A DNA stretch of 64,000 bases from Anoxynatronum buryatiense (GTDB lineage Bacteria > Bacillota > Clostridia > Peptostreptococcales > Tindalliaceae). The notes beneath the pieces were generated by a model. That model was not told the DNA's origin. It searched no databases and worked only from the letters and a program-made list of their open reading frames with translations. Made by a program: the position numbers and the translations under genes. Shown piece after piece: positions 9,461 to 17,751 of this stretch. Positions within the stretch are counted from its first letter, which is position 1, and each line of letters begins with the position of its first letter. The stretch is from NCBI RefSeq assembly GCF_900182905.1, contig NZ_FXUF01000003.1:62001-126000 (forward strand), in the 5' to 3' direction.

Positions 9461-11449
9461 TTGATTGGCAGAATGTTGGGTAATCGTTACGAAATTATAG
9501 AAAAAATTGGCGGAGGAGGCATGGCAGTAGTCTATAAAGCTAAATGCCATCTTCTGAACAGATATGTAGCCATCAAAATTCTGCGTCATGAGTACATTCA
9601 CGACAAAGATTTAGTCAGCAAATTCAAAAGGGAATCTCAGGCAGTTGCAAGTCTATCACACCCCAACATTGTCAATGTGTATGATGTCGGTGAAATTGAT
9701 GATCTCTATTATATTGTGATGGAACTGGTGAGTGGCAAAACCCTTAAGAAGCTGATCCAGGAAAAAAAGAACTTACATCAGGAAGAAATAATATACTTCA
9801 CAAAGCAAATAGCAAGGGCATTGCAACATGCCCATGAGAACTTCGTGGTCCATCGCGATATTAAGCCACAGAACATTCTAATAACAGAAGACCATCGGGC
9901 AAAAGTCACGGATTTTGGGATTGCTTTGTCAGCCTCGGCGTCCACCTTGACGAATACAGGAAGTCTGGTGGGTTCTGTTCACTATTTTTCACCTGAACAG
10001 GCACGGGGGGGATATACTGATGCCAAAACAGACTTATATTCTTTGGGAATTGTGATGTATGAAATGGCCACAGGGAAAGTGCCCTTTGAAGGTGAGAGCC
10101 CTATTACGGTTGCCCTTAAACATCTTCAACAAGATATGGAATTGCCCTCTGATGTCAATCCTTCTATTTCTGAGGGTCTTGAAGGCATTATTCTCAAACT
10201 GACCCAAAAGGAACAAATGGCTCGTTTTCAGTCAGCAGCTGCTTTAATAGATGCACTCAATCAGCTGGAAACTGATCCGACCTATATTTTGGAAGATGCA
10301 GATGAAGAGTATGATGAAAGTCCGACACAAATCACTCCGCAGACAAAAGGAGACGGGATTCGAAAAATGGCTGCTCAAAAAAGTAACAGAAGAAAAAAAA
10401 CAGGGAAAACCAGATTTATTCTTGTGACAGGCGTTCTTACTGCCTTGGTGGCAGCATTACTATTCACATTTGGCTTATTTTATCTGAGCAGTCTTTTTGG
10501 CACATCCGACGACAGTATAAAGGTGCCGCAACTTGAGGGACTCTCACTGGAAGAAGCACGCATTGAGCTGGAAGCACTTGATTTGCAGCATCGTATTGAA
10601 TATCGGTTTGATAGTGAAGTGGCAGCAAATACTATATTGGCACAGAATCCTTCGGCAGGGATGAGTGTGCGCCCCAACTACCCGGTGGAACTAATTGTCA
10701 GTACGGTTGAAGATGCTGTCGAAGTGCCGGACGTTACATACAAAACCCTAGATGATGCCCGGTTTGCATTGGAAGATGAAGGGTTTGTGATGGCGGAACC
10801 AGAATATGTTTTTAGTGATTTACCAAAAGGCACTGTCGTGCGGCAGGATCCCAGGGCAGGCAGTGCTCATGAAGAAGGCGGCACGGTACATCTGATTATC
10901 AGTGAAGGGCCTGAGGTGGCTCTGATTCCCATGCCCAACGTTGAGGGAAACACCCTTGAAAATGCAAGGGGAATTCTTGAAAGTTTTAATCTGCGCATTG
11001 GAGAAGTCCGGGAAGAATTCAGTAATGAGTATGTGGAAAACATGGTTATCGGGCAGAGTATTCCAGCTGGCCGGGAAGTAGCGGAAAATACTGCTATAAC
11101 AATCACGGTGAGTAAGGGTGTAGAAGAAATTCAAATTGAAGAGCCTGTGTTGGATCCCGAAGATCCTGAAGAGGTCAATGGAACAACACCGGAAGCACCG
11201 ACAGATCCAGCAACCGGTGAGTCAGTGCGCTCGCGTCCCATGACTATTGGACCAGTTGGACAGAGCGGCATTGTGGAAGTAAGGCTCTATCGACTGGATG
11301 ATGGACAGCGAACATTGATTTTCAGTAAAACACATAATATTGACAACGAAGGTGACCATTTACAAGTGAACGTTACCGGAACAGGAGTCCAGACCTACGA
11401 AATAGAAATTGATGGTCGCGTGGTGCATACGACTGACGTTACTTTTTAG
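9461..11449 (+). CDS. prkC: Membrane Ser/Thr kinase with three PASTA domains
   Basis: Eukaryotic-type kinase that senses cell-wall muropeptides and phosphorylates translation and wall proteins. Kinase domain: GGGGMAVVY loop, VAIK with Lys39, HRDIKPQN with Asp133, DFG at 151-153, then an activation loop rich in Ser/Thr. A transmembrane helix lies near 317-340. Outside are three PASTA repeats (about 352-415, 418-480, 486-550), a Pro/Glu linker and a C-terminal beta-rich domain. GTG 9452 is possible, but AGGTGAG at 9450-9456 is well placed for TTG 9461, and MIGRMLGNRYEI matches the family N-terminus. Length then is 662 residues. rsgA, encoded next, is a known PrkC substrate in other Firmicutes. 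Confidence 0.95.
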   Translation: MIGRMLGNRYEIIEKIGGGGMAVVYKAKCHLLNRYVAIKILRHEYIHDKDLVSKFKRESQAVASLSHPNIVNVYDVGEIDDLYYIVMELVSGKTLKKLIQEKKNLHQEEIIYFTKQIARALQHAHENFVVHRDIKPQNILITEDHRAKVTDFGIALSASASTLTNTGSLVGSVHYFSPEQARGGYTDAKTDLYSLGIVMYEMATGKVPFEGESPITVALKHLQQDMELPSDVNPSISEGLEGIILKLTQKEQMARFQSAAALIDALNQLETDPTYILEDADEEYDESPTQITPQTKGDGIRKMAAQKSNRRKKTGKTRFILVTGVLTALVAALLFTFGLFYLSSLFGTSDDSIKVPQLEGLSLEEARIELEALDLQHRIEYRFDSEVAANTILAQNPSAGMSVRPNYPVELIVSTVEDAVEVPDVTYKTLDDARFALEDEGFVMAEPEYVFSDLPKGTVVRQDPRAGSAHEEGGTVHLIISEGPEVALIPMPNVEGNTLENARGILESFNLRIGEVREEFSNEYVENMVIGQSIPAGREVAENTAITITVSKGVEEIQIEEPVLDPEDPEEVNGTTPEAPTDPATGESVRSRPMTIGPVGQSGIVEVRLYRLDDGQRTLIFSKTHNIDNEGDHLQVNVTGTGVQTYEIEIDGRVVHTTDVTF

Positions 11450-11458
11450 GGAGGGATC

Positions 11459-12337
11459 ATGATCAAGGGCAGAATTGTCAAAGCAATTAGTGGATTCTTC
11501 TACGTACAGACAAATGAAGGTGTGATTACATGTAAAGGAAGGGGAATTCTTAAAAAAAAAGAGGTGACGCCTCTTGTTGGTGACGAAGTTGAAGTGACCG
11601 TCACGCAACATGAAGTGAGTGAAGGTATGCTGGAACTAATTTATCGGCGCCATAATGAACTGATTCGACCACCTGTAGCCAATGTTGATCAGGTTCTTGT
11701 GGTTTTTGCCCATCAAAAGCCAGCTCCCAATTTTGTGTTGCTGGACAGAATTTTGGTAATGGCAGAGAGTCAGCAGTTGCCTGTGATCATATGTTTTAAT
11801 AAAATGGATATGAATAGTTCTCAAGAAGATGAAAAACTGATGAAGGCATACAAACAGGCGGGGTATCAGGTGTTGCATGTCAGTGCTGCAACAGGCGAAG
11901 GGTTATCAACTCTCAAATCATCCCTGCAAGCCCATACAACAGCACTTGCGGGCACTTCTGGAGTGGGAAAATCGACGCTGATTAACAGCTTGTTTCCGGG
12001 TTTTTCGCTTGAAACTGGCAAGTTGAGCGTAAGGATTAACCGGGGTAAACACACCACTCGTCACTCGGAACTATTTCAAGTGAATGATGAAACATGGCTA
12101 ATGGATACGCCTGGATTTAGCACACTGACGGTAGACTATTTGGAAAAGGAAGAGGTACGCCATTATTTCAGAGAGATAGAAGCTGTTCAGGAAAAATGTC
12201 GATTTAGTTCCTGCTTGCATTTGGAAGAGCCGGGTTGTTTTGTGAAAGAAGCTGTTAACATAGGCGATATTCACTCGAACCGCTATCAGAACTACAAACA
12301 GATTATTGAGGAGATTCGTCAGAATCGGAGGTATTAA
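11459..12337 (+). CDS. rsgA: Ribosome small-subunit assembly GTPase RsgA
   Basis: Circularly permuted GTPase that checks late 30S assembly. An N-terminal OB-fold precedes the GTPase motifs in permuted order: NKMD (G4, near 116), then GTSGVGKSTLIN (G1, near 162) and DTPGF (G3, near 216). A C-terminal zinc site follows with CRFSSCLHLEEPGC. At 292 residues it is normal. Start ATG 11459 after AGGGAGG. It is nine bases after prkC and one base before rpe. Confidence 0.96.
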   Translation: MIKGRIVKAISGFFYVQTNEGVITCKGRGILKKKEVTPLVGDEVEVTVTQHEVSEGMLELIYRRHNELIRPPVANVDQVLVVFAHQKPAPNFVLLDRILVMAESQQLPVIICFNKMDMNSSQEDEKLMKAYKQAGYQVLHVSAATGEGLSTLKSSLQAHTTALAGTSGVGKSTLINSLFPGFSLETGKLSVRINRGKHTTRHSELFQVNDETWLMDTPGFSTLTVDYLEKEEVRHYFREIEAVQEKCRFSSCLHLEEPGCFVKEAVNIGDIHSNRYQNYKQIIEEIRQNRRY

Positions 12338-12338
12338 T

Positions 12339-13001
12339 ATGATAAAAATTGCTCCCTCCATCCTTGCGGCAGATTTTTCGTGTCTGGGGCAGGAAATCAC
12401 TCGTATGGAAAAAGCGGGTGCCGACTATATTCATGTGGATGTTATGGATGGACGCTTTGTACCGAATATTACAATTGGACCACCAGTAGTGGCTGCTTTG
12501 CGTTCTAAAAGTCAGCTGCTCTTTGACGTGCATTTAATGATTGTTGAACCTGAAAAATATATACCGGACTTTGTGAAAGCTGGCGCCGATATCATATCTG
12601 TGCAGGCTGAGACTTGTCCACACCTTCACCGAACCATTTACCAGATTAAGGAGCTTGGGGCGATGGCATGTGTGGCACTTAATCCTTCAACACCACTTCA
12701 TACACTGGAATATGTACTTTCAGATCTGGATATGGTGCTGGTAATGACAGTCAATCCTGGTTTTGGAGGGCAGACATTCATTTCTGCAATGCTTCCCAAA
12801 ATTGCAAAACTGAAAGACATGATCACAACCGCCTCAAGTCAGGCTGTCATCCAGGTGGACGGAGGTATTCATTCCGGCAATATCGGAGAAATAGCTGCCG
12901 CCGGCGCGACTGTTTTCGTTGCAGGATCCGCCATTTTCAACAGCAAAAATCCTGAACAGGCAGTTGCTGGTTTAAGAAGAGCTGCAACTGAACAAGTGTA
13001 G
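12339..13001 (+). CDS. rpe: Ribulose-phosphate 3-epimerase
   Basis: Interconverts ribulose 5-phosphate and xylulose 5-phosphate in the pentose phosphate pathway. A TIM barrel starting KIAPSILAADFSCLG, with HVDVMDGRFVPN (metal-ligand His and Asp), LMIVEPEKY, NPGFGGQTF (the loop over the active site) and QVDGGIH. The frame is open from 12306 inside rsgA, but CGGAGG at 12326-12331 and the family N-terminus place the start at ATG 12339 (220 residues). It belongs to the prkC-rsgA-rpe-thiN run. Confidence 0.96.
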   Translation: MIKIAPSILAADFSCLGQEITRMEKAGADYIHVDVMDGRFVPNITIGPPVVAALRSKSQLLFDVHLMIVEPEKYIPDFVKAGADIISVQAETCPHLHRTIYQIKELGAMACVALNPSTPLHTLEYVLSDLDMVLVMTVNPGFGGQTFISAMLPKIAKLKDMITTASSQAVIQVDGGIHSGNIGEIAAAGATVFVAGSAIFNSKNPEQAVAGLRRAATEQV

Positions 13002-13012
13002 GAGTGACATAG

Positions 13013-13666
13013 ATGAGAATTCTTGTGGTGACCAATGGTGATGTTGACGATCTGGCTTATTTGGAGGAACAGGCAAATGTACATGATATGATTATTTGTG
13101 TTGATGGAGCCGTCAGACATTTACGTCCCATTGGTATAACACCATCGATACTGGCAGGAGATCTGGATTCGATATCTGCTGAAGATCTTCAATGGGTTGA
13201 AGAACATCATATTCCCCTCCTGCGCTACGAAACCCGTAAAGATTATACTGATACTGAACTGGCGCTGCTCCACGCCATTGAAAAAGGCGCCAGGCACGTG
13301 ACGATGACAGGTGCAATTGGCAGTCGGATCGATCATACCCTTGGAAATATCTTTTTATTGAAATTGCTTTGGAATCGTCAAGTGGAAGGAACTATTGAAA
13401 GTGAAACGGTTGAAATGCGTATTATCGGAAAAGAAGTTAATCCTTCATGGAGAAGTGGAGAAACGGTTTCCTTTATCCCCATATCAAATATGGTGACGGG
13501 GCTGACGCTTCTTGGATTCGAATATCCGCTGAATCGGGCAACAATACATCTGGGGAGCAGTCGTTGCATCAGCAATGTTATCGCTTCGGATTGTCCGGTG
13601 ATTCGGGTGGAAAAAGGGCTATTGCTGGCTATTCGCAATAAGAGGAAAGAACAAAGTCTCGGGTGA
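13013..13666 (+). CDS. thiN: Thiamine pyrophosphokinase
   Basis: Makes thiamine diphosphate from thiamine and ATP. Motifs: CVDGAVRHL, GDLDSI (metal site near residue 46), RKDYTDTELAL near 80, and GSRIDHTLGN near 102, the ATP/thiamine-binding region. At 217 residues it is the usual length. Start ATG 13013 after AGGAGTG. It is the last gene of the operon and is followed by a strong bidirectional terminator. The tiny sporulation gene spoVM, which follows thiN in Bacillus, is not found here. Confidence 0.93.
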   Translation: MRILVVTNGDVDDLAYLEEQANVHDMIICVDGAVRHLRPIGITPSILAGDLDSISAEDLQWVEEHHIPLLRYETRKDYTDTELALLHAIEKGARHVTMTGAIGSRIDHTLGNIFLLKLLWNRQVEGTIESETVEMRIIGKEVNPSWRSGETVSFIPISNMVTGLTLLGFEYPLNRATIHLGSSRCISNVIASDCPVIRVEKGLLLAIRNKRKEQSLG

Positions 13667-13679
13667 TCGGGAAAATAAA

Positions 13680-13714
13680 AAAAGCCTCTCCGTTACCGCA
13701 ACAAAGAGGCTTTT
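13680..13714. terminator. Bidirectional terminator between thiN and rpmB
   Basis: Arms AAAAGCCTCT (13680-13689) and AGAGGCTTTT (13705-13714) form a 10-bp stem with a 15-base loop. There is an A-rich flank on the left and a T run on the right, so it can stop transcription from thiN (+) and from rpmB (-), whose ends converge here. Confidence 0.9.
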
Positions 13715-13729
13715 AATATCCGAAAAAGC

Positions 13730-13921
13730 TTATAAAGCACGCTCCACTTTCCCTGAACGGAGGCATCGGGTACATACGTTGATTCTTCTTGGTGAGCCAT
13801 CAATCACAGCTTTGACTCTTCTGAGATTTGGCAGCCAGACTCTTTTACTGTGGCGGTTGGAGTGACTGACCTGATTGCCAAACACTTTTCCTTTGTCGCA
13901 TACGTAGCATGTTCTTGCCAT
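13730..13921 (-). CDS. rpmB: Ribosomal protein bL28
   Basis: Protein of the large ribosomal subunit, 63 residues. The zinc-binding type: CYVC near the N-terminus and CTRC near residue 50, with SHSNRHSKRVWLPNL between, typical of L28. On the minus strand, ATG at 13921 follows an AAAGGAGGTG ribosome site. It is the only ribosomal gene transcribed against the main direction in this window, as in Bacillus, where rpmB also lies opposite thiN and yloU. Confidence 0.96.
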   Translation of the reverse strand: MARTCYVCDKGKVFGNQVSHSNRHSKRVWLPNLRRVKAVIDGSPRRINVCTRCLRSGKVERAL

Positions 13922-13966
13922 GTTGAAACACCTCCTTTAATCAAGGTCAACCTTTAAAACATTAAC

Positions 13967-13995
13967 ATGTTATCACATAAATGACGGTTTTGCAA
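13967..13995 (-). promoter_or_regulatory. Putative sigma-A promoter of rpmB
   Basis: On the minus strand, TTGCAA (plus 13990-13995) is the -35 and TAACAT (plus 13967-13972) the -10, separated by 17 bases, with a TG one base before the -10. Start of transcription would be near 13960, leaving about 40 bases of leader before rpmB. Confidence 0.55.
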
Positions 13996-14047
13996 CAGCC
14001 TATTAATAACTTGATGATGAAACGGCAAATGGTGGTTGCTATTGGGT

Positions 14048-14078
14048 TGATAGAATTGGTCGTCAACAAATTCTATCA
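14048..14078. repeat. Perfect 10-bp inverted repeat at the asp23 promoter
   Basis: TGATAGAATT (14048-14057) and AATTCTATCA (14069-14078) are perfectly complementary around an 11-base centre. The right arm lies in the spacer of the asp23 promoter and the centre covers its -35. No T run follows on either strand, so this is not a terminator. It looks like an operator for an unknown regulator. Confidence 0.7.
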
Positions 14079-14091
14079 GCTGTGATATAAT
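14063..14091 (+). promoter_or_regulatory. Putative sigma-A promoter of asp23-fakA
   Basis: -35 TCAACA (14063-14068), a 17-base spacer and -10 TATAAT (14086-14091) with an extended TGA before it. Transcription would begin near 14098, leaving a leader of about 94 bases. In the leader a short frame 14134-14175 (13 codons, ATGATGAAG start) could encode a leader peptide, but its ribosome site is weak. Confidence 0.75.
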
Positions 14092-14191
14092 GATTAGGGT
14101 ATCCCAACGTTCTATGAGTTTTTGAAAAGAGCGATGATGAAGGAGACCGCATTGATGAAGGCTGATAACGAATAGATAGGGAGGAACATCT

Positions 14192-14548
14192 ATGCCTGGC
14201 AAATTGACAAACCAGTACGGGACAACCATTATTGATGATCATGTACTGGCATCCATTGCAGGACTTTCGGCCATGGAGTGCTATGGTGTTGTGGGAATGG
14301 TCACCCGATCGTCTGCAGGTGGGCTGGTTGAACTTTTGCTTCGTGAGCAATCCAGCAAGGGCGTTAAGGTTCACACCAACGATGACGAAATTGTCATTGA
14401 CCTTTACGTGATCATTCAGTTTGGAACCCGAATTTCTGTGGTTGCAAATAACATCATTGAAAAAGTTAAATACAGCATTGAAAACCTGACGGGGATGACA
14501 GTGAGCAAAGTGAATGTCAACATTCAGGGTGTGCGTGTACAAAAGTAA
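14192..14548 (+). CDS. Asp23/Gls24 (YloU) family protein
   Basis: Small 118-residue Asp23/Gls24 family protein, soluble, with the family core GTTIIDDHVLASIAGLSAMECYGVVGM at residues 10-36 and a beta-alpha C-terminal part. Members are linked to envelope homeostasis in Firmicutes, but the precise role of the YloU group is not known. Start ATG 14192 follows AGGGAGG at 14179-14185. It precedes the fatty acid kinase gene by 18 bases, the same pair as yloU-yloV in Bacillus, so both are likely co-transcribed from 14063-14091. Confidence 0.88.
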   Translation: MPGKLTNQYGTTIIDDHVLASIAGLSAMECYGVVGMVTRSSAGGLVELLLREQSSKGVKVHTNDDEIVIDLYVIIQFGTRISVVANNIIEKVKYSIENLTGMTVSKVNVNIQGVRVQK

Positions 14549-14566
14549 CTGAAGGAGGTAGCCCCT

Positions 14567-16195
14567 TTGAATAAAGAGACCATCGATGGCGTCATGCTGA
14601 GAAAAATGCTTACGGCTGCCAGACAGAACCTGCAGGCACAGCAGGAGGTCATCAATGCATTGAATGTTTTTCCCGTGCCAGATGGCGATACAGGCACCAA
14701 TATGTCACTCACGATGGAAGCTGCCATTAGAGAACTGGGAAAAGCACAAAGTGATGAATTGGATGAACTAATGGAACATGCTGCGAATGGATCATTGATG
14801 GGTGCCCGGGGAAATTCGGGAGTGATTCTCTCTCAGTTGTTTCGTGGTTTTTCCAAGAGTGTTGCAGGAAAACAACGGTTAACCATACAAGATATGGCAC
14901 TTGCATTGAAATGTGCTTCAGATACTGCCTATAAAGCAGTGATGAAGCCAACAGAAGGAACCATTTTGACAGTGGCTCGCGAAAGTGCTGAAGCTGCCAT
15001 TAAGTTGGCAGAGCAGTCTGTTGAGTTGGAGTATTTTTGCGAACAGGTGATTCGGGCAGCCAATGAATCTCTGGAGGGGACTCCAGAATTGCTAAAAGTG
15101 CTTAAAGATGCCGGTGTAGTCGATTCAGGTGGAAAAGGATTGGTATCAATTCTGGAAGGCGCATACAATGGACTTACAGGCAAAAGCATCGTACTGATTG
15201 AGGAAGCATTGCCTCAAATGAATGTCACTTCATCACATGAACATGATGAATCGCTTGAGTACGGCTATTGCACCGAGTTTATTATTCATTCAGATGCCAG
15301 CCATGTGGATCCATTGAGAGAGGCCTTTGAAACATCGGGTGATTCACAGCTGGTGGTGGGTAACGGGAATATCATAAAAGTTCATATTCATACCAATCAC
15401 CCCGGTGAAGTGATGGAATCAGCTTTGAAACTGGGATATCTGAGTGATATTAAAATTGATAATATGCGTTTGCAACACCGTCATGAGATTTTTGAAAAAG
15501 CAGTAACAGAGACAACGGCTGCAACTGAAGATCCGTCAAAACCTTATGGCATGATCACTGTTGCCATGGGGGAAGGGATTGCGCAAATTTTCAGGGATTT
15601 TACGGTTGATGAGGTCATTGAAGGTGGCCAGACCATGAATCCCAGTACAGAGGATTTTTTGAAAGCCATTGAAAAAATGAATGTGGAACATGTTTTTATT
15701 CTGCCCAACAACAGTAATATTATAATGGCTGCAAATCAGGCAAAGGCATTGAGTCCAAAACCTGTGACAGTGATACCGAGCAAGACTGTTCCGCAGGGAA
15801 TTGCTGCCGTGCTGGCGTTTCATCCTGAAATGAGCGCAGAAGAGAATCAGGATTTGATGCAGGAAGCAATCACCGATGTCAGAACCGGACAGGTAACCTA
15901 TGCGGTACGAGATACAGAAATGAATGGGCTGACCATTAACAAAGGCGCTATGATCGGTTTGGCAGGGAAAGAAATTCTGGCTGCCGGAAAAGACGTTCAA
16001 CAGGTGTCTCTACAATTGATAGAGAAAATGATTACCGAAAAAGATGAAATTTTGACAGTCTATTATGGGGAAGATATCAAAGAATCAATGGCATCAGAGT
16101 TGGAGGAACACTTAAAAAAACAGTACCCTGAGCTTGAAATTGAGGTGTACTTTGGTGGTCAGCCACTCTATTACTATCTTTTTTCGCTGGAATAA
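14567..16195 (+). CDS. fakA: Fatty acid kinase ATP-binding subunit (FakA/YloV)
   Basis: Phosphorylates fatty acids held by a FakB (DegV) partner so that they can enter phospholipid synthesis through PlsX/PlsY. The N-terminal DhaL-type kinase domain carries PDGDTGTNM (near residue 38, Mg/ATP Asp residues) and GARGNSGVILSQ (near 78). A middle domain holds HIHTNHPGEV, and a C-terminal DegV-like domain ends the protein; 542 residues is typical. Start TTG 14567 after GAAGGAGGT at 14551-14559. No fakB is in the window. Its substrate pathway meets plsX at 22055. Confidence 0.92.
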   Translation: MNKETIDGVMLRKMLTAARQNLQAQQEVINALNVFPVPDGDTGTNMSLTMEAAIRELGKAQSDELDELMEHAANGSLMGARGNSGVILSQLFRGFSKSVAGKQRLTIQDMALALKCASDTAYKAVMKPTEGTILTVARESAEAAIKLAEQSVELEYFCEQVIRAANESLEGTPELLKVLKDAGVVDSGGKGLVSILEGAYNGLTGKSIVLIEEALPQMNVTSSHEHDESLEYGYCTEFIIHSDASHVDPLREAFETSGDSQLVVGNGNIIKVHIHTNHPGEVMESALKLGYLSDIKIDNMRLQHRHEIFEKAVTETTAATEDPSKPYGMITVAMGEGIAQIFRDFTVDEVIEGGQTMNPSTEDFLKAIEKMNVEHVFILPNNSNIIMAANQAKALSPKPVTVIPSKTVPQGIAAVLAFHPEMSAEENQDLMQEAITDVRTGQVTYAVRDTEMNGLTINKGAMIGLAGKEILAAGKDVQQVSLQLIEKMITEKDEILTVYYGEDIKESMASELEEHLKKQYPELEIEVYFGGQPLYYYLFSLE

Positions 16196-16217
16196 CTCAC
16201 AAAGGGAATGGGACCAT

Positions 16218-16781
16218 ATGCGCGTAATTGGCGGGAGTGCGAAAGGACACCGATTGCTGTCACCTAAAGGAACGGCAGTTCGCCCCACCTCTGACAGGGT
16301 TCGGGAAGCGATCTTTAACTCTATACAGTCGCGGGTGGGAAATGCGGTTGTATTGGATCTTTTTGCGGGTGCAGGCACCTTGGGCATTGAAGCGTTATCA
16401 CGCAACGCTCAAAGAGCTGTTTTTGTCGATTGTGCACCCAGGCAGATAGAACTGATAAAGGAAAACTTGACCAAAACACGCTTGTTGGAAAGGGCTGAAC
16501 TGCTTCAACAAGAAACAGATATTGCAATAAAGCAGCTTAAATCTAGGCAAATTATGTTTGATTTGGTTTTTGCAGATCCGCCCTATTGCCAGGGTCACAT
16601 TGAAAAAACCCTGCGGTGCTTGAGCCAGGCAGGAGTGGTCAAAATGGAGGGGCTTGTGGTGGTTGAGTTCAGCTTTGAAGAAAAGATTCCAGAAAAAATG
16701 GGTGATTTTCATCAAACATCAGTGCGAAAATACGGAACCACCGGCGTTGCTTACTACAACCGGAAGGAGGAACGCGAATGA
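16218..16781 (+). CDS. rsmD: 16S rRNA m2G966 methyltransferase
   Basis: Methylates G966 of 16S rRNA. The protein starts [13 protein letters not shown], the family N-terminus; [12 protein letters not shown], the AdoMet motif [14 protein letters not shown] (near 50) and the catalytic FADPPY (near 118) follow. The frame is open from 16134 within fakA, but ATG 16218 gives the right N-terminus and 187 residues. It overlaps coaD by four bases, the standard rsmD-coaD pair. Confidence 0.94.
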   Translation: MRVIGGSAKGHRLLSPKGTAVRPTSDRVREAIFNSIQSRVGNAVVLDLFAGAGTLGIEALSRNAQRAVFVDCAPRQIELIKENLTKTRLLERAELLQQETDIAIKQLKSRQIMFDLVFADPPYCQGHIEKTLRCLSQAGVVKMEGLVVVEFSFEEKIPEKMGDFHQTSVRKYGTTGVAYYNRKEERE

Positions 16782-17281
16782 TCAGGGCTTTATACCCGGG
16801 AAGTTTTGACCCTATCACCAACGGGCATCTGGATATCATTGAGCGCGCTTCAAGGCTTTGTGACGAAGTCTTTGTGACAGTACTTCCCAATACCTCGAAG
16901 TCACCGCTGTTCACTCTAGAGGAAAGAGTTGCCATGATAGAGGAAGTTGTTGCTCCCTTTCACAATGTGTCGGTTAAAATGCATGCAGGTCTTTTGGTTG
17001 ATTTTGCGGATGAACAGAATGCACAGGTTATTATTAAAGGGCTGCGAGCAGTTTCTGATTTCGAATATGAGTTTCAAATGGCTTTAATGAATCGAAAGTT
17101 AAACCAAAAGGTTGAGACGATGTTTCTGATGACACAGAGTCAGAATTCATTTTTAAGTTCCAGTCTTGTAAAAGAAGTTGCAAAACTGAATGGCTGCATT
17201 AAAGGGTTAGTGCCGGAAACGGTCGAAAAAGTGATTCGACATAAATTTCGTTCTGGGTTAACAGATGACAGGGAGGGATAG
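16778..17281 (+). CDS. coaD: Phosphopantetheine adenylyltransferase
   Basis: Fourth step of coenzyme A synthesis: joins ATP and phosphopantetheine to dephospho-CoA. Motifs: [16 protein letters not shown] with the TxGH nucleotide site (residues 15-18), [14 protein letters not shown] with the substrate Arg, and [11 protein letters not shown] for ATP binding. At 167 residues it is a normal length. Start ATG 16778 follows AAGGAGG. Together with coaBC at the left edge, two CoA genes lie in this window. Confidence 0.97.
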   Translation: MIRALYPGSFDPITNGHLDIIERASRLCDEVFVTVLPNTSKSPLFTLEERVAMIEEVVAPFHNVSVKMHAGLLVDFADEQNAQVIIKGLRAVSDFEYEFQMALMNRKLNQKVETMFLMTQSQNSFLSSSLVKEVAKLNGCIKGLVPETVEKVIRHKFRSGLTDDREG

Positions 17282-17283
17282 TC

Positions 17284-17742
17284 GTGGATGTACTGCAACT
17301 GCTTGAAGAACTGGAAGACTTGATTGAAAGCGGATCAACGATCCCTTTTGTAAGCAAAGTCATGGTTGATCAGGGAGAGTTACTGGAAATCATTAAAGAA
17401 ATCAGAATTCATCTACCTGATGAGATGAAACAGGCTCTTTGGATTAAGGAAGAACGCCAGCGAATTTTAACAGAAGCACAACAGGAAGGTGAACAAACCA
17501 TCCAGGAAGCACGCAAGCATGCTGAATCGCTGGTTGAGCAGGATGAAATTGTTCGCATGGCGCGACAAAAGGCAGAAGAAATTATTCTGCAGGCACAGCA
17601 GGGAGCCAAAGAAATGAAGATGAGCGCCCGGGAATATACAGATGACCTGCTGGCTGAGACCAGTGAGACGCTTCGCGAAATGTTGCATACCATTGAAGAA
17701 AACAGAAAAGAGTTGAAGCAAATGAGTCGCCAGAACAACTAA
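17284..17742 (+). CDS. Coiled-coil protein, unknown function
   Basis: A 152-residue soluble protein, strongly charged and rich in Gln, Glu and Ala. Residues 1-55 are an amphipathic start (DVLQLLEELEDLIESG); from about 56 on a long coiled coil runs, resembling the peripheral stalk of ATP synthase subunit b in composition only. No membrane segment or catalytic motif. GTG 17284 follows AGGGAGG two bases after coaD. Proteins like this commonly lie between coaD and tmcAL in Clostridia. The function is unknown; a scaffold or DivIVA-like role is only a guess. Confidence 0.75.
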   Translation: MDVLQLLEELEDLIESGSTIPFVSKVMVDQGELLEIIKEIRIHLPDEMKQALWIKEERQRILTEAQQEGEQTIQEARKHAESLVEQDEIVRMARQKAEEIILQAQQGAKEMKMSAREYTDDLLAETSETLREMLHTIEENRKELKQMSRQNN

Positions 17743-17751
17743 CGATTCAGG

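Noticed and set aside
14063-14542. 159-codon open frame on the minus strand opposite asp23
   Set aside because: Covers the asp23 promoter and gene; its translation is His/Asn-rich with no family likeness. A shadow frame.
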